Part shown: positions 1 to 9,031 of the stretch, in pieces
Position numbering within the stretch: position 1 is the stretch's first letter
Layout of the letters: the number at the start of each line of letters is the position of its first letter
DNA from: JAENVU01 sp046598395
Lineage (GTDB): Bacteria; Actinomycetota; Acidimicrobiia; IMCC26256; JAENVU01
NCBI GenBank assembly: GCA_046598395.1
Contig: JBKJIQ010000047.1
Coordinates: 152,961 to 216,960 of the forward strand
DNA length: 64,000 nt
Direction of reading: 5' to 3'
Made by a program: the position numbers and the translations under genes
The notes under the pieces: model-generated
Seen by the model: only the letters and a program-made list of their open reading frames with translations
Databases searched by the model: none
What the model was told of the DNA's origin: nothing

Positions 1-594
1 CGACTCGACATCCTCGTGAACAACGCCGGGATCAGCGGGATGGAGGACCAACCCGAAGAGGTGCAGCGGGGCTACGACATCACGATGGCCCAGATGGCCG
101 ACTCGATGGCCGGAAACCGGCCGTCGGTCCACAACGACGTCACACTGCGGACCACCGACGAAGACTGGCACCGGGTACTCGCGGTCCATCTCGATGGCAC
201 CTTCTTCTGCACGCGCGAGGCCATGCGCATCATGGCGCCTCAACAATCCGGTGTGATCATCAACCTCGGCTCGATCATGGGCACCTCGGGCGGAGGAGGA
301 GCGTCGGCGTACTGTGCGGCCAAGGCCGGCATCCTCGGACTCACTCGCGCCCACGCACGCGAGTTCGTGAGCCAAGGAATCCGAGTCAACGCAATCGCGC
401 CGGGTTGGATCGAGACGGCCATGACCGACGCCCTCGGCCCGATGAAGCCACTCATCGCGATGCAGACACCGATGGGGCGCATGGGTGACCCCGACGACAT
501 CGCGTGGGCGGCCGTCTACCTCGCGTCGGACGAAGCCAAGTTCGTCACCGGCCAGGTGCTCTCCCCCAACGGTGGCTGGTACATGAGCCAATAG
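1..594 (+). CDS. SDR family NAD(P)-dependent oxidoreductase, 5' end outside window
   Basis: The reading frame is open from base 1 and ends at TAG 592-594, so the gene begins before the window and about 197 residues are visible. It is a short-chain dehydrogenase/reductase: the NNAG motif is near the left edge, followed by the catalytic Ser region (LGSIMG), the YxxxK pair in AYCAAKAG, and the post-catalytic PGWIETAMTD segment. The N-terminal Rossmann TGxxxGxG is missing because of the window edge. A stretch of about 30 residues after NNAG (rich in Met, Asp and Glu) is longer than usual for the family. The substrate cannot be told; relatives reduce 3-oxoacyl or hydroxy compounds. The GTG inside the NNAG region should not be taken as the start. 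Confidence 0.9.
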   Translation, partial: RLDILVNNAGISGMEDQPEEVQRGYDITMAQMADSMAGNRPSVHNDVTLRTTDEDWHRVLAVHLDGTFFCTREAMRIMAPQQSGVIINLGSIMGTSGGGGASAYCAAKAGILGLTRAHAREFVSQGIRVNAIAPGWIETAMTDALGPMKPLIAMQTPMGRMGDPDDIAWAAVYLASDEAKFVTGQVLSPNGGWYMSQ

Positions 595-624
595 GTGTCA
601 CCCGTTCGCGGTATCGGTGACGAC

Positions 625-935
625 TCAGCGTTGCACTAATCGGAATCTCCACAGCTTGCAGAACTCGTTTCCTTCCGGGTCGGCGAGCGTGACCAAGTCG
701 CCTGTGGAGCGGCGGTCGGCGATGACGATCGCACCGAGTTCGGTGAGCCGGGCAAGCTCCAGACCCGGGTCCTCCGCGACCACGTCGATATGCAGTCGAT
801 TCCCAGTGCGCGCAGCCGCGCGAGTTCGGCTTCGCCATAGGGCGCAACGTGGTAACCGTCGAGCACGGAGGCCCAGAACCGCGCCAACGACGCAGGATGT
901 TCACAGTCGATGACGATGTCCTTGATCTGGGCCAT
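625..935 (-). pseudogene. VOC (glyoxalase/bleomycin-resistance) family protein, internal deletion and frame break
   Basis: From ATG 935 the first ~46 codons read as a VOC-domain start (MAQIKDIVIDCEHPASLARF, then GYHVAPYGEAELARLRALGI). The frame then runs into nonsense, while a different frame continues with NRLHIDVVAEDPGLELARL and ends with DLVTLADPEGNEFCKLW before TGA 625-627. Intact family members carry some 35-40 more residues (acidic loop plus a PRLWFQxVPEPKTxKNRLH-like segment) between these halves. The junction lies in a run reading GGAATCGACTG on the minus strand, which fits both the LGID codons and the expected (K)NRLH codons, so a deletion between short direct repeats is plausible. 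The gene is almost certainly non-functional. Confidence 0.8.
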
Positions 936-981
936 CAGCGCAGCAGCCCTCCCATAAGGTCACAAGCTACCGTCGCTCGTC

Positions 982-1788
982 GTGACCGCATTCGACGAAG
1001 CAACCTTGGGCCAACTCAATCTCATCGAGTACACCCGAGAGGACGCTCGCTGGCAGCGGCCGCACGAGATCGTGGAACGCGACGGCATTTTGCTGTTCAC
1101 CGGCGCGTCGGACTTCCCCGGATTCTCCAACGGTGCGCGACGAGTGGACGATTCCGTGCCCGGCGCCCACGTTGTCACCGCGGCCCAAGAGTTCTTCGCA
1201 GCCCGAAATCGCGGATTTTCGCTCTGGTCGCGCACCTCGAACGTCGACGACGACCTCAACGCGGCCGCGCTCGAGGCCGGCATTGCGCCGTTCGGGACCA
1301 ACGGTCCGCAATTGATCCGTCGCGAACCCGTCGAACCGCGCGACCCGCCACCCGACGTCACGTTCACCCCGATCACCACCCGAGACCAGATCGATACTTA
1401 CGCACAGATCAGTGGCGAGGCGTACGCGATCTACGGCGCGCCCGCCGCAGCCACTGCGTCGCATTTCAATGGCCCGGCCGCGCTGCAATCACCGCACGTG
1501 CATGCGGTGCTCGCTCACCTCGACGGGCAACCCGTGGGCGGCGCGCTCATCATGCTGAGCCATGGCATCGCCGGCGTGTATTGGGTTGGAGTGTCGGCGT
1601 CCGCACGAGGGAGAGGGATTGCGTTCTCCATGACGGCCCACGTCACGAACCTCGCCTTCGAGCTCGGCGCGGCCAACGTGCAACTCCAGGCCTCCGAAAT
1701 GGGCGAGCCGGTCTACCGCCGCATGGGCTACGAAGAGCTCTACCGGTACCGACTACACCTCTCGATTCCGCCAGGTTGGCGCCCGTAG
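982..1788 (+). CDS. GNAT family N-acetyltransferase
   Basis: A 268-residue protein. The C-terminal half is a GNAT fold: strand region HAVLAHLDGQPVGGALI, then the acetyl-CoA binding motif A with RGRGI at about residues 209-213 (Q/RxxGxG/A), and the motif B tail GEPVYRRMGYEELYRYR. The N-terminal ~130 residues are not recognisable and may be a second, degenerate GNAT-like half, as in other double-domain actinobacterial acetyltransferases. The GTG start at 982 has no obvious Shine-Dalgarno sequence, so the exact start is uncertain. The acceptor substrate is unknown. Confidence 0.8.
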   Translation: MTAFDEATLGQLNLIEYTREDARWQRPHEIVERDGILLFTGASDFPGFSNGARRVDDSVPGAHVVTAAQEFFAARNRGFSLWSRTSNVDDDLNAAALEAGIAPFGTNGPQLIRREPVEPRDPPPDVTFTPITTRDQIDTYAQISGEAYAIYGAPAAATASHFNGPAALQSPHVHAVLAHLDGQPVGGALIMLSHGIAGVYWVGVSASARGRGIAFSMTAHVTNLAFELGAANVQLQASEMGEPVYRRMGYEELYRYRLHLSIPPGWRP

Positions 1789-1843
1789 CGATTGACGCGT
1801 CTGGCGATCAACGCTTGAATCGACTCCGCTCAGGCGATCACGC

Positions 1844-1857
1844 GGCGGAGGCACACC
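1844..1857 (+). promoter_or_regulatory. Shine-Dalgarno and spacer pointing to an ATC start at 1858
   Basis: GGCGGAGG at 1844-1851 is a good ribosome-binding site and stands six bases before an ATC codon at 1858. That codon is in frame with the downstream transpeptidase. No ATG, GTG or TTG occurs in frame between the stop at 1816 and GTG 1903. Translation from 1858 would add MKTLGAKPWIAIIVV, giving a normal positively charged cytoplasmic end and complete membrane anchor. Confidence 0.5.
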
Positions 1858-1902
1858 ATCAAGACACTCGGAGCGAAACCATGGATCGCGATCATCGTTG
1901 TC

Positions 1903-3750
1903 GTGGTGCTCGCTGCTGGCGCGGGCATCGCGTTCGCGCTCTCGGATGAGTCGGCGAAGTCCGACGATCCGCGCGTGACGGTCGCCGCATTTCTCGCGGC
2001 CTGGCAGACCGGCGACACACGCACCATGGCGCGTCTGGTTGCCGCGCCGACGCCCGTGGTCGCTGAGACCTACCGCCGACAGTCGCAAGCGTTCGGCGGC
2101 TGGCCGGGGACCCGCCTGATCAAGCTCCATCAGAGCGACAAGACCTCCACGGCGCGATTCGAGGCCACCTTCCGCTTCAAGAATCGGCAGACCTGGGCGT
2201 ATCGCGGGTTGCTCTCACTCGCTCACACACCGAAGGGCTGGCGGGTGGGATGGACCCCTTCAACGGTCCATCCGCTCCTCAGCGCGACTACACATTTCTC
2301 CACCGCGCGGATGTTCGCGCCGCGCGCCGCGATCCTCGCCCAGGACGGAACCCCGCTCACGGTGGACGCACCGGTCGTCACCGTGGGCATTCAGCCGAGC
2401 CGGATGCTGAATCGGGATGACACCGTTCGGGCAGTGACCGACCTTCTCCAACTCGACCCCGCTCTTATCCCATCCCGACTCGACGCACCCGGGGTACTCC
2501 CCGACTACTTCGTGGAAATCACCACGATTCCGCGCACGCAGTACGAGGCCGTCAAGCCGGAGCTCTACCCGGTGCCCGGCGCGCTGTTCCGTGAAAGCAC
2601 TCGTCGCGAGGCCGCAACCGAACAGCTCGGAGCGCATGTGGTTGGACGAGTGGGGCCCATCACGGCCGACGCGCTGAAGGAACTCGGCCCGAGCTACGTG
2701 GCCGGCGACATCGTCGGCCTGAGCGGACTCGAGCGCGTGTACGAAACTCGACTCGCGGGTACCGCATCACACACCATCGATCTGGTCAACGAGAACGGCA
2801 AGACCGTGAACCGGCTCGCGACGATTGCAGCACCCGCACCGAAACCAGTTCGGACGACGCTCGACCTCGTGACCCAACGTAACGCCGAGGCCGCGCTCGG
2901 AACCACCGCTCCCGCGGCGTTCGTTGCGCTACGACCATCCGACGGAGCGGTGCGCGCGGTGGTGAGCACCCCAACCGGCGAGCCCTTCGACCGAGCGCTC
3001 GACGGCACGTATCCGCCCGGCTCCACGTTCAAGGTGGTGACCGGTGCCGCGCTCCTCGAACACGGGACCACCGCCGATACGACGGCCACGTGTCCCCCCG
3101 CGATCACGGTGAACGGCCGCACCTTCCGGAACTTCGAAGGCGAGGCTGCCGCGAACCTGCCGTTCTCCGAAGCTTTCGCCATCTCCTGTAACACCGCGTT
3201 CATCGGCCTCGCTCAGCCGCTACCCGCCGACGCACTGAACACGACGGCCACGGAGTTCGGCTTCGGCGTTCCGCCCCGGCTCGGCCTCGCAGCCAAGGGC
3301 GCAACCTTCCCGACCCCGAAGGACGACACCGAACGCGCCGCCGCGGCTATTGGTCAAGCCCGAGTAACCGCGAGTCCGCTTGCCATGGCGGGCGTTGCCG
3401 CGACGGCAGCCGGCGGAACCTGGCATCCACCCACACTCGTCACCGACCCATCGATGCCCGCTCCCGGAGCATCTCCACCACTCGCAACGAATGTGCTCGA
3501 CGCCCTCCGCTCGTTGATGAACGGCGTCGTCCAGCACGGCACCGGCACCGCGGCCGCGATCTCCGGCCAGCCGATCGGCGGCAAGACCGGCACCGCCGAG
3601 TTCGGTACGGACACTCCGCCCAAGACCCATGCGTGGTTCATCGGGTTCCGCGGCGATCTCGCGTTCGCCGTGCTCGTGGAAGGCGGCGGAGTCGGTGGCC
3701 GGGTTGCGGCGCCGATCGCACGATCCTTCCTCCTCGCTCACGCGCCCTGA
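1903..3750 (+). CDS. Penicillin-binding protein, MecA/PBP2-like transpeptidase
   Basis: A class B penicillin-binding protein that cross-links peptidoglycan at the outer face of the membrane. Counted from GTG 1903 it has 615 residues: a short hydrophobic N-terminus, a MecA-type NTF2-like domain (~20-125), a dimerisation domain beginning ARMFAPRAAILAQDGTPL (~135), and the transpeptidase domain (~320-615). The catalytic motifs are all present: STFK (374-377), SCN (428-430) and KTGT (561-564). The anchor is only ~11 residues long from this GTG. An in-frame extension from ATC 1858, preceded by a strong ribosome-binding site, restores a full transmembrane helix, so the true protein is probably 630 residues. 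No ftsI or rodA partner is adjacent. Confidence 0.9.
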   Translation: MVLAAGAGIAFALSDESAKSDDPRVTVAAFLAAWQTGDTRTMARLVAAPTPVVAETYRRQSQAFGGWPGTRLIKLHQSDKTSTARFEATFRFKNRQTWAYRGLLSLAHTPKGWRVGWTPSTVHPLLSATTHFSTARMFAPRAAILAQDGTPLTVDAPVVTVGIQPSRMLNRDDTVRAVTDLLQLDPALIPSRLDAPGVLPDYFVEITTIPRTQYEAVKPELYPVPGALFRESTRREAATEQLGAHVVGRVGPITADALKELGPSYVAGDIVGLSGLERVYETRLAGTASHTIDLVNENGKTVNRLATIAAPAPKPVRTTLDLVTQRNAEAALGTTAPAAFVALRPSDGAVRAVVSTPTGEPFDRALDGTYPPGSTFKVVTGAALLEHGTTADTTATCPPAITVNGRTFRNFEGEAAANLPFSEAFAISCNTAFIGLAQPLPADALNTTATEFGFGVPPRLGLAAKGATFPTPKDDTERAAAAIGQARVTASPLAMAGVAATAAGGTWHPPTLVTDPSMPAPGASPPLATNVLDALRSLMNGVVQHGTGTAAAISGQPIGGKTGTAEFGTDTPPKTHAWFIGFRGDLAFAVLVEGGGVGGRVAAPIARSFLLAHAP

Positions 3751-3772
3751 AGCAGCACGCCACGAACCACCC

Positions 3773-4526
3773 TCACGACGCTTGTACTGTGAGCGCAGCG
3801 CGCGCCAACGAGACCAGCAGCCTCGGATCCTGTGCGATGGCCGACGTGACCTCCACGACACTGACGCCGACCCCACGGAGCGCATTTCGCCGCGCTGCGT
3901 CGGCATGCCGCTGTCGGACACCCGAATGCCACCGGTCACTGTCGTATTCGAACGCGACAACGGGCGGACCTGGATAGCCGAGGTCGCGTCGCTCAACGCG
4001 AGTCCGTCCAACTCCCCCGCCATGTCGAGGACCGTCCGCAGCGCGGAGGTCACCGGGATCGGTCCACGCATGGCGCGGTCCGCCGGGATCAAATTCTTGC
4101 TGGAGTGGACCACCACGTCCCGATGACGAATACGGCGGCCATCGGGAATCGTGATGTGGATCGGACCTCCATGGGTGACCCCTTCGACCTTCCAGAGCCC
4201 CCGGCCGACCGGTGCGAAACCAGGCCGTCGGGAGCCGACCACAACGCCGCTGCCATCGCCCGTTGGCGAAAGGTTCGCGGCGCCGAAGCAAACCGAAACA
4301 CCCCCGGTAGCACCTCCGCGAACTCGCCGGCGTCACGCCGGCGCCGCAGCATTCGCAGCGAGACACCGGCCGCCACCGCAAGGTGTCGGCCGACGAGACC
4401 AAACTGACGCTCGGCCGTCTCTTCAATTGCCCTCAACGACCGCATACGGTCACCTGAGGGCAACTGGTCATCGGCGGATTCGGTTTCCGGCGGGTCCGGC
4501 GGGTCCGGCGGGTACTGATTGTCCAT
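3773..4526 (-). pseudogene. AbiEi-type antitoxin / DUF559-like protein, two frame breaks
   Basis: Three frames carry successive pieces of one protein. From ATG 4526, frame 1 holds a winged-helix-like AbiEi N-terminal region (ERQFGLVGRHLAVAAGVS, then VLPGVFRFASAPRTFRQRA). At about 4200-4210, a G-run, reading must shift to continue with LWKVEGVTHGGPIHITIPDG and RTVLDMAGELDGLALSDAT. A third frame gives the end of a DUF559/Vsr-like nuclease fold (PPVVAFEYDSDRWHSGVRQR, then NALRGVGVSVVEVTS) and stops at 3773. About 80-100 residues that normally lie between the second and third pieces are missing. Such proteins occur singly in actinobacteria with or without an AbiEii toxin; no toxin gene is next to it here. 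Confidence 0.75.
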
Positions 4527-4573
4527 ATCCCGACATCAAAGCCGCGGGGTGTGACACTCGGGCGCAGTGGCGG

Positions 4574-5056
4574 CTACGTGGCGGCGGCGCGCTTGCCTTC
4601 GCGCCAACCGGGGACGCTCGGTGCATTCGGCTCCAGCGATCGCAGATAGGTGACGATCTGGCGCACCTGCTCGTCGGTCATCGTGCCGCCGTAATCGAGA
4701 CTCCAGGCCGGCATGTCGCTCCCGGAGACACCGCCCGAGATGAGCAACTGCATCTGGGCGTCGGTGGTGGTCTTCAAGAACTCCTTCGCGTCCAGCGTCG
4801 GGCCGCTCGCGCCCTCGGCCTGCTTCCCGTGACACTCCGAGCAGCTCGCGGAATACAGCGTGCGTCCGACGGCCCGGTACGACGTGGTCTGCGATCGCAA
4901 CGCGTCCTTGCGAAGACCCGGTTCGCGGATTCGGTACGCGGCGAATCCGGCGATGAGGAGCACCATGAACACCAGTCCCCAGATCAGGTAACGATCCAGG
5001 CTCCGTTCGAGCTCAGCCGGTTCGAACGGTGGCGGTTGCGGCGCGTCACGTGGCAT
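4574..5056 (-). CDS. Membrane-anchored monohaem cytochrome c
   Basis: A 160-residue protein with one transmembrane helix (~23-41) and a periplasmic class I cytochrome c domain. The haem motif CSECH is at 72-76 and the likely axial Met is in GSDMPAW (Met115). It is the last gene of a minus-strand operon after Rieske (5060-5557) and cytochrome b (5570-6904), separated from the Rieske stop by three bases. It therefore probably takes electrons from the Rieske centre. Canonical actinobacterial QcrC is a larger dihaem protein, so this is a different type of bc complex subunit. The terminal acceptor is not encoded nearby. Confidence 0.9.
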   Translation of the reverse strand: MPRDAPQPPPFEPAELERSLDRYLIWGLVFMVLLIAGFAAYRIREPGLRKDALRSQTTSYRAVGRTLYSASCSECHGKQAEGASGPTLDAKEFLKTTTDAQMQLLISGGVSGSDMPAWSLDYGGTMTDEQVRQIVTYLRSLEPNAPSVPGWREGKRAAAT

Positions 5057-5059
5057 CGG

Positions 5060-5557
5060 TCAGCCCTTCCCCACACAGTCCGGGCCCTTCGGCGGAGTCA
5101 GGAACTTCTTGGCCCCTCGGTCGGGTCCGGTGATCAGCACGGCAGTGTCGACCACGAGGTTGTCGCCCTCGGCCTTCACGAAGTAGCGGTCCATGCCGCG
5201 CGGCGACGGTCCCTTGATGTATTCGCCGCCGAGGTCGAACACCGACCCGTGGCACGCACACTCGAAGCGGCCGGAACTGTCGCAGAACGGAATCTTGCAG
5301 CCGAGGTGGGGACACTTCTGCGAGAGCGCGAAGACTTGGTCTCCTGCATTCACCACATAGAAGCGACCTTCGGCAACGTAGGTCGACGTACCGTTCGCGA
5401 AATTCGACACCACGCCGACGTCGATCTTTCCCCCTGCCGCTCCCGTCCCGAGCGGACTCAACGCTTCATACGCCGTGTACCCCGCAGCGCCGAACAACAG
5501 CGCGCCGCCCACCTTCCATCCCGTGCGCAACACCGCTCGTCGTGTCGGTTCGGTCAT
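5060..5557 (-). CDS. Rieske 2Fe-2S protein of a cytochrome bc complex
   Basis: A 165-residue protein with a twin-arginine-like start (TRRAVLRTGWKVGG) and one hydrophobic anchor. The Rieske cluster boxes are CPHLGC (82-87) and CACHGS (100-105): Cys82, His84, Cys100 and His103 should bind the cluster and Cys87/Cys102 should form the disulfide. A single anchor distinguishes it from the three-helix QcrA typical of actinobacteria. It lies directly between cytochrome b and cytochrome c genes in the same operon and would oxidise quinol at the Qo site. Confidence 0.93.
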   Translation of the reverse strand: MTEPTRRAVLRTGWKVGGALLFGAAGYTAYEALSPLGTGAAGGKIDVGVVSNFANGTSTYVAEGRFYVVNAGDQVFALSQKCPHLGCKIPFCDSSGRFECACHGSVFDLGGEYIKGPSPRGMDRYFVKAEGDNLVVDTAVLITGPDRGAKKFLTPPKGPDCVGKG

Positions 5558-5569
5558 GGCTGCCTCCTC

Positions 5570-6904
5570 CTAGAGTTCGACATACCAGTGGTCCCATGGC
5601 GGGATCCACTGCCATCCCGGACCACGGAAGAATGTGCCCACTACCGTCAGCACCACGGCGAGCACGAGCAGGATGCTGAACAGCGTCACCGCCACCTTGC
5701 GGTTCCGCGCCTCGGTCGCCGGATTGCGATCGATATACGGCAACACAATGAACGCGAGGACCGCACCGGCCGGGATCAAGATTCCCGCGACGAGCGGATC
5801 GAAGCGCGACAGCAGCTCCTGTAGACCGGCGAAGTACCACGGTGCTTTCGCCGGTTCGGGCGTGAGGTTCGGGTTCGCCAGTCCCCGCAACGGTGCCGCG
5901 AAGGCGACCCCGAGCGCGAGCACCGTGGCCAAGACGCCGAGCGCAACCACGACGTGCCGGACCACGAGATGCGGCCACGTGAACACGGTGTCGTCCACCG
6001 GGCGCGCTTCTGCCGTCACGGAATTGCGGTCCACTACCCCCAGCAAGCGGACGCGTCCGCCGTACAACTCCGGCGCGGCCTTCGCCGGCGCGGTGGCTGC
6101 CGGTTGTGCCGTGGCCGCTTCCTCGAATGCACCGACGTTGGCACGACGGACCGCGAAGCCGTCCTTGCGTACTCGCCAGATATGAATGCCGAGGATCATG
6201 ACGAGTGCGGCAGGCAATACCGCTACGTGCAACGCATAGAACCGCAACAGAGTCGTCTGGCCGATCTGCTCACCACCGATCAGCAGCTTCTGCAGTTGAT
6301 CACCGACGAGCGGGACGTAGCCCACGAGGTTCGTGCCGACGGTGACCGCCCAGTACGCCAGCTGGTCCCACGGCAGCAGGTAACCGGTGAACGAAAAGCC
6401 CAAGGTGAGCAGCAGCAGCATGATGCCGAGCACCCAGTTGAACTCACGCGGCTTCTTGTATGCGCCGGCGTAGAAGACCCGCACCAGATGCAGGAACACA
6501 ACAAGCACCATGAGGTGCGCCGACCATCGGTGGACGTTTCGGATCAGCTGTCCGAACCCCACCCCGGTCTTGAGCTTCTGCATATCGCCGTAGGCCGATC
6601 CGACCGACGGCGTATAGACGAACATCAGGTACAGGCCCGTCACCAACAAGATCCCAAACAGCATCGCGGCGATGAACCCCAGCCGGAACGAATATCGAAT
6701 GCGCAGCACTCGCCGCGGGATCTTCACCGGGTACACGTGGAGGAAGAAGTTGCTGAACCCCTGCAGCGCCCGCCCACGGGGGCTGTCTTCCTGGGGATGA
6801 CGGAACATCGACCGCCAAAGATCGCTGCGATGGACCCGCGCCGAGAGCCCTCGCTCATCGGCACCTACCGCCTCCCTCGGCTCCAGCCCGTCCTGGTCAG
6901 ACAT
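5570..6904 (-). CDS. Cytochrome b (fused b6 / subunit IV type) of a bc complex
   Basis: Starting at ATG 6904 the protein has 444 residues. A longer open frame upstream only overlaps the preceding gene and is rejected. The b6-like half has four haem-ligand histidines spaced as expected: His125 and His139 (13 residues between) and His226 and His241 (14 between), plus the GYLLPWDQ loop. A Pro/Ala-rich linker (~255-300) joins it to a subunit-IV-like half with [15 protein letters not shown], where APWY replaces PEWY in the Qo site, as in several non-canonical bc complexes. The start overlaps the stop of the upstream FAD/Fe-S oxidoreductase by eight bases, implying translational coupling. Confidence 0.92.
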   Translation of the reverse strand: MSDQDGLEPREAVGADERGLSARVHRSDLWRSMFRHPQEDSPRGRALQGFSNFFLHVYPVKIPRRVLRIRYSFRLGFIAAMLFGILLVTGLYLMFVYTPSVGSAYGDMQKLKTGVGFGQLIRNVHRWSAHLMVLVVFLHLVRVFYAGAYKKPREFNWVLGIMLLLLTLGFSFTGYLLPWDQLAYWAVTVGTNLVGYVPLVGDQLQKLLIGGEQIGQTTLLRFYALHVAVLPAALVMILGIHIWRVRKDGFAVRRANVGAFEEAATAQPAATAPAKAAPELYGGRVRLLGVVDRNSVTAEARPVDDTVFTWPHLVVRHVVVALGVLATVLALGVAFAAPLRGLANPNLTPEPAKAPWYFAGLQELLSRFDPLVAGILIPAGAVLAFIVLPYIDRNPATEARNRKVAVTLFSILLVLAVVLTVVGTFFRGPGWQWIPPWDHWYVEL

Positions 6905-8753
6905 CGACGACCTCCTTGGCGTGCACCATCGACAACGCGCCCGGCGGGCAGCGGTTGACGCAGAGTCCACAACGGATACACAGGTCTTCATCCAGCAGCA
7001 GAACCGACTGATCGGCGTCGCCCAGGCCGAGGACATCCGCTCGGCCGATCACGATGCAGTCCGTTGGACAGACATCGACACAAAGACCGCAGAGAATGCA
7101 GAGCTCGGGTGAGAGCATCACGTTGTCGAAGCATCGGAGGCAACGCAAACCTTCGAGTTGCGCGTCGGCTTCGGAATAGCCGACCTCGACCTCGGCGAAG
7201 CCCACCCGTCGCTCGCTCGCCACCATCGGTACCGACCGGCGCGAGATCGTGTCGTAGCTGGAGTCGATGCGACGAAACCCCGGCCGCAGCTCCAGGTGCA
7301 TTCGCGTGTTCAGCACAACGGGTTGACCGAGTGTGGCCACAATCGACGCGGCGGCGCGGCGACCGTCGGCGATTGCATCGATGAGATTGCGCGGGCCGCG
7401 CGCAACATCACCTCCGGCCCAGACTCGATGATCCGAGGTTCGCAGTGTGTCCGGATCGACCTGTATGCCTCCACCCGGCGTCCGCGCCAGATCGGGACCC
7501 CCTTCGAGCAAATCAAGATCGGCCGCCTGTCCAACCGCGAGGATGACCGTGTCGGCCGAAATGACTTCCTCGGTCCAAGGTCGGAACGACGGCGCGAACC
7601 GTCCGTTGGCATCGAAGACCGAAACGACTTCGATGGTCTCCAATCCGGTCACCCGATCCTCGCCCACGAAACGGTGAGGCCCGCGGCGATACACGATTCG
7701 TATTCCCTCGCGCTCGGCTTCCGCAATCTCCTCCGGATCGGCGGGAATCTCTTCGGCCGATTCCAGCGCGATGACGGTGACCTCACGCACCCCCGAACGG
7801 ATGGCTGCGCGCGCCACATCGAGCGTGGTCGTCATCGCGCGCCGGGCGTCTTCAATCGTCGCCTGATCGCGCACCGGTTCTTCGTCTTCGTCTTCATCCA
7901 TCTCGGTCTCACCCGTAGCAGCTCGCAGCGCGGTTCGCGCCGCGTCGAAGGCAACGTTCCCGCCGCCGACAACCACTACCCGCTCACCCAGATCCACGTG
8001 GAAGCCTTGGTTCACATTCAGGAGGTACTCGACGGCACGCAGCACACCGTCGAGCTCGCGACCGGGGAGATCAAGGTCGCGTGATCGACCCGTCCCCACC
8101 GCCAGGAAGATCGCGTCGTGGCGGTCGAGCAGCGTCGCGACCGTTTCGTCCTCTCCCACTCGCCAGTCGGTGTGGACCTCGATCCCGAGCTCGAGAATTG
8201 CGTCGATCTCGCGAGCAATGAGAGCCCGCGGTAGCCGGTACTCGGGAATACCGAGCACCATCATCCCGCCGAGCTGGCGCGCGGCCTCGTAGACCGTCAC
8301 CCGAAACCCGGCGAGCCGAAGGTCGCAGGCCGCAGACAATCCAGCGGGCCCACCGCCAATGACACCGACGGATGGTCCGGTGGCCTCCGGCACGGGTCCG
8401 TGACCCTCGTGCCATACCGCACTGGTCGTAAAACTCTCGACTCCGAACTGTTCTGTCACAAAGCGTTTGAGCGCGCGTATTGCTACTGGCGCATCCACCG
8501 TCCCGCGTCGACACGCGGCCTCACAAGGTGCCGCGCAGACGCGTGCGCAGATCGAGGGAAACGGATTCGGGCGCCGAGCGATGAGGTACGCCTCGCGGTA
8601 GTTACCCTCGGCGATCGCCGTGACGTACGCGCCCGCGTCCGTATGGACCGGACACGCGGCGCGGCACGGCTCGTTCTCCCAGAGCCATCGTTCATCAGGC
8701 TCCCTGATCGGGTTCAGAGCACGCCCCGTTTCTGGAGGCGGCGCAATACCCAT
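6897..8753 (-). CDS. GltD-like FAD-dependent NAD(P) oxidoreductase with C-terminal two-4Fe-4S ferredoxin domain
   Basis: A 618-residue flavoprotein. The order is an N-terminal GltD/DPYD-type Cys-rich helical domain (Cys30, Cys34, then [13 protein letters not shown]), an FAD-binding [11 protein letters not shown] region (~130), an NAD(P)-binding [11 protein letters not shown] region, and a C-terminal ferredoxin domain with CILCGLC (from 552) and CIRCGLC (from 592). This matches the small subunit of glutamate synthase and NfnB-like proteins, but no glutamate synthase large subunit is near. It overlaps cytochrome b downstream by eight bases. Inference: it links NAD(P)H or ferredoxin oxidation to the quinone/bc complex. 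An acidic insert (EMDEDEDEE) near residue 280 is unusual. The start at ATG 8753 overlaps the upstream gene by 40 bases. Confidence 0.85.
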   Translation of the reverse strand: MGIAPPPETGRALNPIREPDERWLWENEPCRAACPVHTDAGAYVTAIAEGNYREAYLIARRPNPFPSICARVCAAPCEAACRRGTVDAPVAIRALKRFVTEQFGVESFTTSAVWHEGHGPVPEATGPSVGVIGGGPAGLSAACDLRLAGFRVTVYEAARQLGGMMVLGIPEYRLPRALIAREIDAILELGIEVHTDWRVGEDETVATLLDRHDAIFLAVGTGRSRDLDLPGRELDGVLRAVEYLLNVNQGFHVDLGERVVVVGGGNVAFDAARTALRAATGETEMDEDEDEEPVRDQATIEDARRAMTTTLDVARAAIRSGVREVTVIALESAEEIPADPEEIAEAEREGIRIVYRRGPHRFVGEDRVTGLETIEVVSVFDANGRFAPSFRPWTEEVISADTVILAVGQAADLDLLEGGPDLARTPGGGIQVDPDTLRTSDHRVWAGGDVARGPRNLIDAIADGRRAAASIVATLGQPVVLNTRMHLELRPGFRRIDSSYDTISRRSVPMVASERRVGFAEVEVGYSEADAQLEGLRCLRCFDNVMLSPELCILCGLCVDVCPTDCIVIGRADVLGLGDADQSVLLLDEDLCIRCGLCVNRCPPGALSMVHAKEVVDV

Positions 8754-9013
8754 CCAAAGGCCGCGAGCACGACGAGGAAATATGCAGTACTGACTCCAAC
8801 CCGTTGACTGCGATCAAGACCAGTGAGCTTGGTCAACAGGGCATTGGTTCCGTACGCAAGCAACCCGAGGCCAGCGGCCACAACGATCACGGCGATCGCG
8901 ACCGCTCGCGGCCAACCGATCACCGCTTGCGGTACGTCGTCATCGTCAACGCTCTCGTCCACAAGAACCCCCAAACGTTGTCGCGGGGTGACCACGCGTT
9001 CCCGCGCCGTCAC
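8714..9013 (-). CDS. Small two-helix membrane protein upstream of the bc operon
   Basis: A 99-residue protein from GTG 9013. An acidic, hydrophilic N-terminus (~1-33) is followed by two hydrophobic segments, at about 34-57 (AVAIAVIVVAAGLGLLAY) and 75-90, and a basic C-terminal tail (RRLQKRGVL). I do not recognise the family. Its end overlaps the start of the GltD-like gene by 40 bases, so it is probably co-translated with the electron-transfer operon. It could be an accessory or membrane-docking subunit for the soluble oxidoreductase; that is only inference from position. Confidence 0.6.
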   Translation of the reverse strand: MTARERVVTPRQRLGVLVDESVDDDDVPQAVIGWPRAVAIAVIVVAAGLGLLAYGTNALLTKLTGLDRSQRVGVSTAYFLVVLAAFGWVLRRLQKRGVL

Positions 9014-9031
9014 CCCGGAGATTGACGGCGA

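Noticed and set aside
849..1949. 366-codon open frame overlapping the GNAT gene
   Set aside because: Arg-rich shadow of the GNAT gene in another frame, with no recognisable domain.
4151..5824. 557-codon open frame on the plus strand
   Set aside because: It is antisense to cytochrome c, Rieske and cytochrome b genes, which all have clear motifs.
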